Source: Gp1-AA145 sp963757135
Lineage (GTDB): Bacteria; Acidobacteriota; Terriglobia; Terriglobales; Acidobacteriaceae
DNA length: 64,000 nt
Assembly (NCBI GenBank): GCA_963757135.1
Contig: CAVWQE010000006.1
Coordinates: 620,001 to 684,000, forward strand
Direction: 5' to 3'
Positions 15,748-24,340 of the stretch are shown here, one piece after another. A program made the position numbers and the translations under genes. Position 1 is the first letter of the stretch. Each line of letters starts with the position of its first letter. Under the pieces are notes generated by a model. The model saw nothing but the letters and a program-made list of their open reading frames with translations, made no database searches and was not told the origin of the DNA.

Positions 15748-16122
15748 TCAGTTTGGGAATGCAGCTTCATGGGGAACCTCGATTTCCACGAACTCGTTGT
15801 GCTTGCTCCAGACGGGCAGACGTGCCAGCCAGTATTTCCGCTGTATCAATTTGTGCGCCGCCTTCCACTCTTGCGGCGGCAGAATTCGCGCTTTGGCTGA
15901 AAACTCGGGTCCCGTTAAGGTTCCGCGTATTGTGGACGGCGCTACCTTTACCTTCGGGTTATTGCGAATGCGCTTGTACTTCCACGAGTCGTTTCGCGTC
16001 ATCACGTAAAGTTTTCCGTCATTCTCGGCGAACCACAGCGGCGTGCGTACGCCGGTTCCATCTTTCTTGAAGGTGGTCAGCGAGATGTATTTCTGACCTG
16101 CCAGTGGCCGCGGAATTGCCAT
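15748..16122 (-). CDS. PPOX-class flavin/F420-dependent oxidoreductase
   Basis: A 124-residue split-barrel protein of the pyridoxamine 5'-phosphate oxidase-like class: KYISLTTFKKDGTGVRTPLWFAENDGKLYVMTR, then SWKYKRIRNNPKVKVAPSTIRG. The pattern matches the small PPOX enzymes annotated as F420-dependent oxidoreductases. The cofactor (FMN, F420 or heme) cannot be told from sequence. I take ATG 16122 with AGGTG upstream; GTG 16128 two codons earlier is possible. The gene is leftward and ends next to the insertion-sequence scar. Confidence 0.8.
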   Translation of the reverse strand: MAIPRPLAGQKYISLTTFKKDGTGVRTPLWFAENDGKLYVMTRNDSWKYKRIRNNPKVKVAPSTIRGTLTGPEFSAKARILPPQEWKAAHKLIQRKYWLARLPVWSKHNEFVEIEVPHEAAFPN

Positions 16123-16206
16123 GAGCACCTAACTTCCCTGAACAGGAGCCTTTGGGGGTACGCCTCCGAATTGCCCACAGGCGCTCCAATATGTTACAAG
16201 CCAAGC

Positions 16207-17058
16207 ATGCGTAAATGGATGCAAGACAAACTTAAACGGCGCAAAAAGACGCCGCAGGAAACCGCCGCTGAGCCCGCGCCCTTGCAGCCGGCGTACTTTA
16301 TTCCCGAAGGCGAGAAGCCGGCCCCTGAGGTGCAGCGGGAAGAACCAATCGTCGAGGCGGCGGCAACAGATGAAAACGAACCGACAGCCGTGTCCGATTC
16401 GGGAGGGGGTGACGAGACTGGTCCGCCGGGGACTACCGTTCAGCCTGGCTCTGGCGCGGGCCGTCCCCGACGACGGCGCGGACGTGGCCGCAGACGCCCT
16501 GCAAGGCCAATCACGGCTCAGGTGGGTGCAACTCCGGCCGCTGAGGCAGCTCCGATTTCCGCGCCGGTTGCTGTCAATGCGATTCCCGCGCCGCCACGCG
16601 CGAGCAAGGGCGTTGTCGTTCTCGCCATCGGTCTCCCCGGATCCGGAAAAAGTTCGTGGTTCAAGCGCAACAACATCAGCCCGCTTTCAAGCGACTTGGT
16701 CCGTTCATTGCTATTTGACGATCCCAATGAGCAGCGCTTTCAAGACTTGGTGTTTTCTAATTTGCGTTCCATGCTGCGGGCTCGGCTGATTGCCCGCCGT
16801 CCCATGAATTATGTGGATGCCACGAATCTGACTCCGCACGACCGCCACAGCTGGATCAAGCTGGCGAAAGACTCAGGCTACGAAGTGCAGGCTTTGTATT
16901 TCGACGTTCCGCTCGACGTCTGCCTGGAGCGGAACCAGCGGCGTCAGCGTGTGGTGCAGGAAGATGTGATGCGAAAGATGGCAGGCAAACTAAAGCCGCC
17001 AACCTTTGAGGAAGGCTTCTCGAAAATCACGGTGGTGAGGGTGAAGGCGAAGGAATAG
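16207..17058 (+). CDS. Pnk-like P-loop kinase with a disordered Arg-rich N-terminal arm
   Basis: A 283-residue protein from ATG 16207. Residues 1-132 are low-complexity, rich in Pro, Glu and Ala, with an Arg cluster at 84-101 (GRPRRRRGRGRRRPARP) that resembles RNA-binding arms. Residues 135-283 are an AAA_33/polynucleotide-kinase fold with Walker A GLPGSGKS at 142-149, SSDLVRSLLFDD, VDATNLTPHDR and a lid Arg cluster (ERNQRRQRVV). Related domains phosphorylate RNA or DNA 5' ends or small molecules. The Arg arm suggests a nucleic-acid substrate; this is inference. It has no obvious operon partner. Confidence 0.8.
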   Translation: MRKWMQDKLKRRKKTPQETAAEPAPLQPAYFIPEGEKPAPEVQREEPIVEAAATDENEPTAVSDSGGGDETGPPGTTVQPGSGAGRPRRRRGRGRRRPARPITAQVGATPAAEAAPISAPVAVNAIPAPPRASKGVVVLAIGLPGSGKSSWFKRNNISPLSSDLVRSLLFDDPNEQRFQDLVFSNLRSMLRARLIARRPMNYVDATNLTPHDRHSWIKLAKDSGYEVQALYFDVPLDVCLERNQRRQRVVQEDVMRKMAGKLKPPTFEEGFSKITVVRVKAKE

Positions 17059-17109
17059 GGCCAGGAAATTCCGGGTGATGCAAGACTGATCAACGGCGCC
17101 TCAATGTGA

Positions 17110-17694
17110 TCAGAAATAAACCCTTCGTTTAAGCGAATACACTTTGTCAATTTCCTGATGTCCGTAACTTTTAGGAATGCGCAACCTTACTTCATCTGCC
17201 CCTGCTAATGATAGGCTCCCCGTACTCACTCCTTCGAAATAATCCAAGTGCCTCACGACATAGAAACCGGGGGCAATGGACATTCGCTGCTCCAAACCCA
17301 AGCCGTGTGGCCCTACTTCACCTCCTGCCGTTTCTTGCCACATGAGATGCACAGAATAAGATCGTTGACGAACACTAGCCAATTCACGGCTAAATTCACG
17401 ATGTTCTAAGACCGCTGGAACATCGCAGCTCACCGTGGGCAAGAGAAACGCAAGCGAGAGAACGAGCAATGGACAAAGCAGGATAGTCGTGACGACCTTC
17501 GGCCAATGACGTAACTGCAGAACCGGTCGAATCGCTAAGAACGGGATCAGAAGAAAAGCGCACACGAAGAGGACATTGAGTAGGTCGTTTGTAAAACGCA
17601 GCGTACGTATACACAGGTACCCCACGACCAACAGTGCAACCAGCAGCGAGAGCTGTCGCACCGCGGCGCGAGAGTCGTTTACTCGTCCTACCAT
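17110..17694 (-). CDS. Membrane protein of unknown function
   Basis: A 194-residue protein with three hydrophobic segments in the first 90 residues (LSLLVALLVVGYLCI, LLNVLFVCAFLLIPFLAI, VVTTILLCPLLVLSLAFLL) and a soluble C-terminal domain of about 100 residues. The domain has beta-strand character (RMSIAPGFYVVRHLDYF, GADEVRLRIPKSYG). I recognise no family. The base composition is slightly less GC-rich than its neighbours. It is transcribed leftward and stands alone between a rightward kinase gene and the isochorismatase gene. Confidence 0.65.
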   Translation of the reverse strand: MVGRVNDSRAAVRQLSLLVALLVVGYLCIRTLRFTNDLLNVLFVCAFLLIPFLAIRPVLQLRHWPKVVTTILLCPLLVLSLAFLLPTVSCDVPAVLEHREFSRELASVRQRSYSVHLMWQETAGGEVGPHGLGLEQRMSIAPGFYVVRHLDYFEGVSTGSLSLAGADEVRLRIPKSYGHQEIDKVYSLKRRVYF

Positions 17695-17743
17695 CTAGCC
17701 CAGTCTAGGGGTTCCTACCTGTGAATCCAAGATGACGTTCCAC

Positions 17744-18325
17744 CTACTTCAGGTGTCTCAACATTTCCTTGAATGCCTCCGTCCCTGACCCGCGCAGCAA
17801 CTCATAGATCATCATCTCGGTCGAGGAGATCACCGCGCCGGCGGCGCGCATTCTTTCGAGGCCGATATTCCAGTTCCACTCTGTGCGTGAACTTACCGCG
17901 TCGGATGCGACCTGCACCAGATATCCCTCGCGCAATGCAGCGAGTGCAGTTTGTGTAACGCAGATGTGGCTTTCCATGCCGCACAACAGCACCGTATTTC
18001 GCTGTCCGGGCAGGTGCTTCATCGCCGAGCAGAACGCATCACTGCCAAAGCACGAGAACGATTGCTTATCGATGGCGGGATTTGGCAGCAGCGACTGTAC
18101 ATCTGCAACCGTTTCTCCCAGACCCTTCGCATATTGTGTCGTTGCAATAATCGGTATTTCCAGAATTCTCGCCAACCGGACCAGCAACGGCGCATTTTTC
18201 AGCAGCCGTTCTTTTTCGAAAATCGCAGGCAAAAGCTTTTCCTGAATATCAACAACAATGAGCACGCATTCTTCAGCCTTCACCACGCGGCGCGCAACTT
18301 CGCTCTTATCGGCAGTCGGCGGCAT
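17744..18325 (-). CDS. Isochorismatase-family cysteine hydrolase
   Basis: The 193-residue protein has the family catalytic triad: Asp26 in VVDIQEK, the Lys in IDKQSFSCF, and the Cys in ESHICVTQTALAA. The conserved cis-peptide region (CGMESHICV) is present. Members hydrolyse isochorismate, nicotinamide or small amides; this YcaC-like form has no assigned substrate. The ribosome site AAGGAG lies in the 11-base gap after the hydroxyacid dehydrogenase gene, so the two are co-transcribed. Confidence 0.88.
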   Translation of the reverse strand: MPPTADKSEVARRVVKAEECVLIVVDIQEKLLPAIFEKERLLKNAPLLVRLARILEIPIIATTQYAKGLGETVADVQSLLPNPAIDKQSFSCFGSDAFCSAMKHLPGQRNTVLLCGMESHICVTQTALAALREGYLVQVASDAVSSRTEWNWNIGLERMRAAGAVISSTEMMIYELLRGSGTEAFKEMLRHLK

Positions 18326-18336
18326 CTGAAACTCCT

Positions 18337-19350
18337 TTAATATCCTCTCTGCTTGTCCACTAAACCCAGTAGTGACTCACCCTTCAAGAATCGACGCAAA
18401 TTCTCTGAGAACAGAGCGTAATGCCGCTGCCACAAGTTCCCCGCCATGCCGGCCGTGTGCGGCGTGATCAGAAGATTTTCGAGGTCCCACAGCGGAGAAT
18501 CGGCGGGCAGCGGCTCCTGATCGAACACGTCGAGAGCCGCACCGGCGATCTTGTGATCCCGAACGGCCTCGGTCAGTGCCGCCTCATCAAGCAGAGGCCC
18601 GCGCCCTACATTGATCAAATACGCATCTGATTTCATTTTTGCCAACTGCTCGCGGCCAATCATGCCTCGCGTCTGCGGCGTCAGAGGCGGCGAGAGCACG
18701 ACGTAGTCTGACCTTGCCAGCATCTCGTTCAATTTTGACGATGGCAGCTCTTCGTCCACGAATTCAGGGCGAACGCTTCCCGTCCGCTCTCGAACTACGA
18801 TCACTTTCATTCCCATCGCCTTGGCGCGCTTGGCAAGGTTGCTTCCAATGCTGCCGAAGCCAACAACTCCAATCGTTGCTCCAGCAATATCGAGTGGAGA
18901 CGCGTGTCCATTCCAGAGAATTTCCTGTCCCCAAATATGTTTTTCCTGAAATCTGACCGACTCAGGGATTCGCTTGGCGATGGCGAAAATGAGCGCCATC
19001 ACATGCTCGGCGACGCCGACGCCATGCACTTCGCGAGCATTGGTCAGGATGACATCGCTCGCCACTAATTCTGGAAACATGAACTGATGGACCGCTGCTG
19101 CGGGTGAGTGGATCCAGCGGAGTTGGCGCGCCGCTACAAATTGTTCAGCCGATATCGATTGGGTAAATATTATCTGCGCATCGGCCAGGACCGCATCGAT
19201 GCCGTCGTAGTTAGTGATGCGAACGACATCGACGTGCGGAAATTCCTTCTGCAGATTTTCGGCGAACCACTGCGGCGCCACCCACAGATCAAGCCGGCTC
19301 TGGGTGGCAATGACGAGCTTGCGAATCGGGTGATCTGGTGGTCGGGTCAT
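18337..19350 (-). CDS. D-2-hydroxyacid dehydrogenase
   Basis: The 337-residue NAD(P)-dependent enzyme has the Rossmann loop GVVGFGSIGSNLAKRAKAMG, the catalytic Arg in VGRGPLLDEAAL, the Glu in DVFDQEPLP and the His in ITPHTAGM. It reduces a 2-oxo acid to the D-hydroxy acid; the substrate is unclear. The start ATG 19350 and the first residues (TRPPDHPI) are encoded by an inverted-repeat arm, and no Shine-Dalgarno sequence precedes it. No other start codon fits before the fold begins. It lies between gpmI and the isochorismatase gene. Confidence 0.9.
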   Translation of the reverse strand: MTRPPDHPIRKLVIATQSRLDLWVAPQWFAENLQKEFPHVDVVRITNYDGIDAVLADAQIIFTQSISAEQFVAARQLRWIHSPAAAVHQFMFPELVASDVILTNAREVHGVGVAEHVMALIFAIAKRIPESVRFQEKHIWGQEILWNGHASPLDIAGATIGVVGFGSIGSNLAKRAKAMGMKVIVVRERTGSVRPEFVDEELPSSKLNEMLARSDYVVLSPPLTPQTRGMIGREQLAKMKSDAYLINVGRGPLLDEAALTEAVRDHKIAGAALDVFDQEPLPADSPLWDLENLLITPHTAGMAGNLWQRHYALFSENLRRFLKGESLLGLVDKQRGY

Positions 19351-19460
19351 CGGGTGATCTTAATTATGTACCGGCAGTGCGTCAGATGCATGCGCGGACG
19401 TTAGCCAATAGTCTTTGGCGTTCAGATGACCCGATGGCCCGATCACCAGATCACCCGATC
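19327..19460. repeat. Inverted repeat that supplies a stop codon and a start codon
   Basis: The arms 19327-19360 and 19424-19460 match over 34 positions with 3 mismatches and a 63-base loop. They are built from words like CGGGTGATCTGGTGATCGGG. The right arm contains the gpmI stop (TGA, 19451-19453 on the minus strand). The left arm contains the start codon and first codons of the hydroxyacid dehydrogenase. The folded message would hide that start. The arms are the best matched of the long repeats in this window. Confidence 0.9.
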
Positions 19461-21061
19461 CTCTTTACTCTAAGATCGCTGCCCGTCATCTCATGGGGCT
19501 CGGGGATCTCCAGCATGCCCAAAATCGTCGGCGAAATGTCGCGCAGTGAACCACCGGGCTTCAGTGTGAATTGCTTTGCGTTTTCTGCGACCACGATGAA
19601 CGGCACGGGATTGGTCGTGTGATAAGTGTGCGGGCCGCCGCTTACAGGGTCGATCATCATTTCGGCGTTGCCGTGATCGGCGGTGATGAGCAGGGCGCCA
19701 CCCTTGGCGCGGGCGGCGAGTTCAATCCGGCCAAGACAGGCATCGACGGCTTCGACAGCTTTGATCGTGGGCTCAAGCTTTCCGGAGTGGCCCACCATGT
19801 CGGCGTTGGCGAAGTTGACCACGATGACATCGAAGGCGCCGTCTTCAATGGCATTAACGACCACGTCGGCAATTCCAGAGGCGGACATTTCTGGCTTCAA
19901 ATCGTAAGTGGCAACTTTTTGTGATGGCACGACGGTGCGCTCTTCGCCGGGAAACGGCTGCTCGATGCCGCCATTGAAAAAATAGGTGACGTGAGCGTAT
20001 TTCTCGGTTTCGGCAACGCGCAGGTTGCGCATGTTCCTCGCACCCATCACGTTGGCGAGAATGTTATCCAACGATTCTGGCGGAATGACGACGGGCAGGC
20101 TGAATTTTTTGTCGTACTGCGTCATGCAAACGTAGTGGAGATTTTTCGGCCCGCGGTCTTTAGGGATGGTCGTGTCGAGATCTTCGGCGCCGGGCAGATC
20201 GCGTCCGGCTTGTTCGTTGAGACCACTGTCGCGGGTCAGGGCGCGGGTGATTTCGCGAACGCGGTCGGCGCGAAAATTGAAACAAATGCAGGAGTCGTCA
20301 TCGCGAATGGTTGAGAGCGGCTCGCCCTTAGCATTGGTGCAAACGAAGGGCACGATGAATTCATCGGTGACGCCCTTGTTGTAGGACTCTTTCACACCCT
20401 GCACCGAGTCGGCGTATTTGCTGCCTTCGGCCTCGCCGAAGACCATCCCGCTATAGGCCTTGGCGATGCGCTCCCAGCGGCGGTCGCGGTCCATGGCGTA
20501 GTAGCGTCCGCTGACAGTGGCGATCTTGCCGGTGTTGTATTCGCGTATGGCTCGCTGCAATTGCTGGAGATATGTGGCACCGTTTGTGGGCAGGGTGTCG
20601 CGTCCGTCCATAAAGGCATGGACGAACACGCGCTCTACTTCATTTTGCTTCGCCATCTTCAGCAGCGCATGCAGATGACTTTGATACGAATGCACGCCGC
20701 CGTCGGAGAGCAGGCCGAGGAGATGAAGCTGGCGGCCTCCGGTGCGTGCATTCTTCATGGCGCTGAGCAGAATGGGGTGCTGGAAGAATTCTCCGTTCTG
20801 GATCATCAGCTCGATGCGGGTCGAATCCATGTGGACAATGCGCCCCGCGCCAATGTTCAGGTGGCCGACTTCGCTGTTGCCCATCTGCCCGTCGGGCAGG
20901 CCGACGTAAGGGCCGCTGGTCTGGATGAGCGTGCTCGGATACTCGCGCAGCAGGCGGTCATAAACCGGCTTACGGGCCAGGGCGATGGCGTTGGCTTTAG
21001 TCTCGGCGCGGTATCCCCAGCCGTCGAGGATGATGAGGATCAGGGGTTTGGGGTGATTCAT
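19451..21061 (-). CDS. gpmI: 2,3-bisphosphoglycerate-independent phosphoglycerate mutase
   Basis: It interconverts 3- and 2-phosphoglycerate with two Mn ions. The 536-residue protein has ILDGWG (metal Asp13), the phosphoserine loop MGNSEVGHLN (Ser63), HAFMDGRDT, SGRYYAMDRD, FNFRADR and the C-terminal metal sites NFANADMVGHSGK and ITADHGNAEMM. The last five codons come from an intergenic repeat. The start overlaps the hicA stop by four bases (ATGA), so it is the third gene of an operon with a toxin-antitoxin pair. Confidence 0.96.
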   Translation of the reverse strand: MNHPKPLILIILDGWGYRAETKANAIALARKPVYDRLLREYPSTLIQTSGPYVGLPDGQMGNSEVGHLNIGAGRIVHMDSTRIELMIQNGEFFQHPILLSAMKNARTGGRQLHLLGLLSDGGVHSYQSHLHALLKMAKQNEVERVFVHAFMDGRDTLPTNGATYLQQLQRAIREYNTGKIATVSGRYYAMDRDRRWERIAKAYSGMVFGEAEGSKYADSVQGVKESYNKGVTDEFIVPFVCTNAKGEPLSTIRDDDSCICFNFRADRVREITRALTRDSGLNEQAGRDLPGAEDLDTTIPKDRGPKNLHYVCMTQYDKKFSLPVVIPPESLDNILANVMGARNMRNLRVAETEKYAHVTYFFNGGIEQPFPGEERTVVPSQKVATYDLKPEMSASGIADVVVNAIEDGAFDVIVVNFANADMVGHSGKLEPTIKAVEAVDACLGRIELAARAKGGALLITADHGNAEMMIDPVSGGPHTYHTTNPVPFIVVAENAKQFTLKPGGSLRDISPTILGMLEIPEPHEMTGSDLRVKRIG

Positions 21062-21306
21062 CGTTCGAAGAGTTCCTGTTCCAGTTTTGAGCGGTCAATC
21101 TCCAGATAGTCTGCGACATCAGAGAGGATTGTGTTGAGAGTCCCGACTCTCAAACTGCGATGATCGGGTACGGTTAGGTGATGAGCTGGGCCGCGCAGCA
21201 TTGATCGCAATCGAATGTGACTGCCCACCTGCCGCGTTACCTCGTAGCCGTATCGCTTGAGCAGTTTGATGAGGTCGTGACCGGAAAGATCACGAGGCAA
21301 TCTCAA
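21058..21306 (-). CDS. hicA: HicA-like mRNA interferase toxin
   Basis: An 82-residue protein of the HicA/YcfA double-stranded RNA-binding-like fold: LPRDLSGHDLIKLLKRYGYEVTRQVGSHIRLR, with the catalytic His30 in GSH, then HHLTVPDHRSLRVGTLNTIL. Toxins of this kind cut mRNA and are blocked by HicB. The first residues are ATGA-coupled to the antitoxin gene upstream, and its own stop overlaps the gpmI start. Close overlap with a core glycolytic gene on the downstream side is unusual. Confidence 0.88.
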   Translation of the reverse strand: MRLPRDLSGHDLIKLLKRYGYEVTRQVGSHIRLRSMLRGPAHHLTVPDHRSLRVGTLNTILSDVADYLEIDRSKLEQELFER

Positions 21307-21515
21307 GCTGAAATCACCTCGTCTTTGACCAAATGCAGCCGGATAATCGAGGGAACTTCACCTTCGTCGAAGTGGCAACGAACTGCCTCACGAACGTTTT
21401 GCTTCAACTCATCCATAGTTTCGGCTTGGGTGAAGATGGAGTAACCGAGTGCGCGGGCCTCGTAGCCGCCTTCAGGCGACTCTTGTACGGTGAAAATGAT
21501 CTCAGTTTCCGGCAT
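21303..21515 (-). CDS. hicB: HicB-like antitoxin
   Basis: A 70-residue protein with the HicB RNase H-like core: EIIFTVQESPEGGYEARALGYSIFTQAETMDELKQNVREAVRCHF. It lacks the C-terminal DNA-binding domain of long HicB proteins, so autoregulation may rely on another factor or not occur. The antitoxin gene comes first here, followed by the toxin with a four-base overlap. Sequences like this are sometimes mis-annotated as a 2-oxoisovalerate dehydrogenase fragment. Confidence 0.85.
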   Translation of the reverse strand: MPETEIIFTVQESPEGGYEARALGYSIFTQAETMDELKQNVREAVRCHFDEGEVPSIIRLHLVKDEVISA

Positions 21516-21651
21516 GTATGGGATTATATCGCGCCGAAGTGCCTTTCATTTTCTGAGACGGATACCGTTACTTGCACATGGCCGCTCGGCCTGACGATGG
21601 CTTCGTACTAAGTAAGGTGTGCCGTTCTCCCGAAAAACACGCTTCTTCATG

Positions 21652-22110
21652 TCAGTACGTCGAGGTTGCAATCATCATCGTAGGATGATGAGCTACCCAA
21701 GCCAGACCGATGCCTAATGCTATTGACGCGTTCAACACGTTCGCGATGAGCACCCACACAAACTGCCTTTTCACAGATTCTTTCATCAAAACGCGAAAAA
21801 ACACCCAATCGAGAAAGGCGGCTTCGATTCCCATCGCTAGGGCGACTATGGGAAGACTGACGAAAAGTGATTGACCAGCGGTGCCCCCGACCAAGCCGTT
21901 CAACATTAAAGTGCAGGCTATTGGCAAGATTGGAAACCAGGTGCTAGCGACGGACGAAGCGAAGCTCGATAACACGGCGGAAGCACTCGTCTTGACCGCC
22001 GAACCAGCTTCGAGATGCCATGCGAGCAGTCCCTTCAGCGGGATGCCGAGGGTCAAATATATCCAGAAGAATCTGAAGGTGGTGGAGCTTCCACAGAATC
22101 GTCCAATCAA
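21652..22110 (-). CDS. Membrane protein of unknown function
   Basis: The 152-residue protein has about four hydrophobic segments (FFWIYLTLGIPLKGLLAW, TWFPILPIACTLMLNGLVGG, LFVSLPIVALAMGIEAAFLDW, FVWVLIANVLNASIALGIGLAW). It looks like a small integral membrane protein with a short soluble tail. I recognise no family. The gap to hicB (136 bases) has no visible gene and may hold the hicBA-gpmI promoter. Confidence 0.6.
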   Translation of the reverse strand: MIGRFCGSSTTFRFFWIYLTLGIPLKGLLAWHLEAGSAVKTSASAVLSSFASSVASTWFPILPIACTLMLNGLVGGTAGQSLFVSLPIVALAMGIEAAFLDWVFFRVLMKESVKRQFVWVLIANVLNASIALGIGLAWVAHHPTMMIATSTY

Positions 22111-22180
22111 CGTTTGAGAATCTCATCAACTACTTTAGACACCGTGCAATCTGGCTAGGGGCATGATCGCAAAGTCGACC

Positions 22181-23467
22181 TTACCCGTTGTATTTCAGCG
22201 CCTTCAATCCCAAAAATCTTGCCCCGCTTCCCAACTCTTCCTCAATCCGCAGCAGCTGGTTGTACTTTGCCACGCGGTCGGTGCGGGAGGCGCTGCCGGT
22301 TTTGATTTGGCCCGCGCCGGTGGCGACCGCGAGGTCGGCGATGAAGGTGTCTTCGGTTTCGCCAGAGCGGTGGGAGATGACGGAGGTGTATCCGTTGCGG
22401 CGGGCGAGGTCGATGGCGTCGAGGGTTTCGCTGACGGTGCCGATCTGGTTGACCTTGATGAGAATGCTGTTGGCGACGTGCTGGTCGATTCCCTTTTGCA
22501 GGAATTCGATGTTGGTGACGAAAATGTCGTCGCCGACGAGCTGGATTTTGTTGCCGACTTCCTTGGTCAGAGCCGCCCAGCCGTCCCAGTCGTTTTCGGC
22601 GAGGCCGTCTTCGAGCGAGACGATGGGATAGTCGTTCACCCACTTGGAGTAGAAGCGGACCATCTCGTCGGAGCTCTTCACCGATTTGTCGGATTTCTTG
22701 AAGACGTATTTGCCGTCCTGGAAGAACTCGCTGGAGGCGGGATCGAGGGCAATGGCGATTTCTGCGCCGGGTTTGTATCCGGCTTGGGTGATGGCTTCGA
22801 GAATGACTTCAATGGCTTCGGTGTTTGATTTGAGAGACGGGGCGAAACCGCCTTCGTCGCCGACTGAAGTGTTGTATCCACGCTTTTTCAGGACGCCTTT
22901 GAGGGTATGAAAAACTTCGACGCCCCAGCGCAGGGCTTCGGAAAAAGATGGCGCGCCGACGGGCATGGCCATGAATTCCTGGAAGTCCACACTGCTGTCG
23001 GCGTGGGCGCCGCCGTTCAGGATGTTCATCATCGGGGTTGGCAGCGTGTTCGCGCCCGCTCCTCCCAGATACCGGTACAGCGGAAGATCGAAGTAATGTG
23101 CAGCCGCTCGCGCCGCGGCCATGGAAACGGCGAGAATTGCGTTGGCTCCGAGGCGGCCTTTGTTTTCGGTTCCGTCCAGTTCGATCATCTTCTGATCAAG
23201 CGTGCGCTGGTCGGCGGCGTCGTCTCCACGCAAGGCGTCGGCAATTTCCCCGTTCACATTTTCAACTGCCTTGAGAACGCCCTTGCCGACATACTTCTGC
23301 TTATCGCCATCGCGGAGTTCGACGGCTTCGTGCTCGCCCGTGGAAGCGCCGCTGGGCACGATTGCCCGTCCCTTGGAACCGTCGTCCAGCCAGACTTCTG
23401 CCTCGACCGTCGGGTTACCGCGTGAATCGAGCACCTGGCGACCAATAATTTCCGTGATAACGCTCAT
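22181..23467 (-). CDS. eno: Enolase
   Basis: It dehydrates 2-phosphoglycerate to phosphoenolpyruvate. From ATG 23467 the protein is 428 residues and starts MSVITEIIGRQVLDSRGNPTVEAEV. Other hallmarks are the SGASTGEHEAVELRDGD loop, VGDEGGFAPSL, the metal-site Asp in IALDPASSEF, SLEDGLAENDWDGW, and SHRSGETEDTFIADLAV with the catalytic Lys and Ser around it. The open frame extends 15 codons upstream, but an AAGGAAG-like ribosome site supports 23467. It is leftward and stands apart from gpmI by 1.1 kb. Confidence 0.97.
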   Translation of the reverse strand: MSVITEIIGRQVLDSRGNPTVEAEVWLDDGSKGRAIVPSGASTGEHEAVELRDGDKQKYVGKGVLKAVENVNGEIADALRGDDAADQRTLDQKMIELDGTENKGRLGANAILAVSMAAARAAAHYFDLPLYRYLGGAGANTLPTPMMNILNGGAHADSSVDFQEFMAMPVGAPSFSEALRWGVEVFHTLKGVLKKRGYNTSVGDEGGFAPSLKSNTEAIEVILEAITQAGYKPGAEIAIALDPASSEFFQDGKYVFKKSDKSVKSSDEMVRFYSKWVNDYPIVSLEDGLAENDWDGWAALTKEVGNKIQLVGDDIFVTNIEFLQKGIDQHVANSILIKVNQIGTVSETLDAIDLARRNGYTSVISHRSGETEDTFIADLAVATGAGQIKTGSASRTDRVAKYNQLLRIEEELGSGARFLGLKALKYNG

Positions 23468-23686
23468 GATTGCCTTTTCTTCCTTTCCTAAAAATGACCT
23501 TAGAAGGGCCATCCACTACAACCTGGCGTGACAGAATCCAAAGCTAAGAGTCTCCCTGTCAGGTATCCGCCACCTGTAGATTTGCGCACCGTGATTTGGC
23601 GGGAACTCGCGATTATAAATGATTGTGCCGCTCGGGCATGGTGATCGCTCACACGAGTTTGCACTCAGCACCCCGCAGTTCGGTTT

Positions 23687-23771
23687 GTCATTCCGAACCG
23701 CTTCAGCAGTGAGGAATCCGCAGTTCTCGGCGAAATGCAGGTTCCTCGAACCTAAAGGTCCTCGGAATGAC
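23687..23771. repeat. Inverted repeat with GTCATTCCGA arms
   Basis: GTCATTCCGA at 23687-23696 and TCGGAATGAC at 23762-23771 are perfect complements. Nested inside are GAGGAA (23711-23716) and TTCCTC (23742-23747). The unit resembles the widespread acidobacterial word for which I recall the form GTCATTCCGAGCGAAG. It is the only feature I see in the 374-base gap (23468-23841) between the divergent eno and nrdR genes. The rest of that gap probably contains both promoters, but I could not assign them. Confidence 0.8.
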
Positions 23772-23841
23772 TTCGTTCAAAAGTTAGCTGAATACTGACT
23801 GCTGATCGCTTCTTGTTACAATGCATTCAGTCCCCTTTACC

Positions 23842-24339
23842 ATGAAATGCCCTTTTTGCGGCTTTGCCAACGACAAGGTCGTGGATTCGCGCGAGAGCAA
23901 GGAAGCCGATTCCATACGGCGGCGGCGCGAGTGTCTGAAGTGCGAGAAGCGCTTTACCACCTACGAGCGTATCGATGAAATCCCCTACATGGTGGTCAAG
24001 AAAGACGGCCGTCGCGAAAAATTCGACCGCCAAAAAGTTCTGAATGGGCTGCTGCGCGCCTGCGAAAAACGTCCCGTACCCATCAGCAAACTGGAGCAAA
24101 TCGTAAACGAGGCCGAAGGATTCGTTATCGAGTCTGCCGAGCGAGAGCGCAAGACCAGCGAAGTCGGCGAATTGATCATGAACCGCCTGCGCCGCTATGA
24201 CAAAGTTGCTTACGTACGCTTCGCTTCCGTCTACCTCGATTTCAAAGATGTCCAGGAATTCATGGCGGAACTGAAAGACCTGTTGAAGACGAAAGAAGCA
24301 GGAGAAACACAGGCGAAGACTTCAACCAAGACCATGTAG
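23842..24339 (+). CDS. nrdR: Transcriptional repressor NrdR
   Basis: It senses ATP/dATP and represses ribonucleotide reductase genes. ATG 23842 gives a 165-residue protein starting MKCPFCGF, as in the family; the longer frame adds seven unlikely residues. The zinc ribbon is C3, C6, C31, C34, followed by RFTTYER and the ATP-cone domain (VKKDGRREKFDRQKVLNGLLRAC). The C-terminal extension of 15-20 residues (TKEAGETQAKTSTKTM) is low complexity. Ribonucleotide reductase genes are not in this window. Confidence 0.95.
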   Translation: MKCPFCGFANDKVVDSRESKEADSIRRRRECLKCEKRFTTYERIDEIPYMVVKKDGRREKFDRQKVLNGLLRACEKRPVPISKLEQIVNEAEGFVIESAERERKTSEVGELIMNRLRRYDKVAYVRFASVYLDFKDVQEFMAELKDLLKTKEAGETQAKTSTKTM

Positions 24340-24340
24340 G

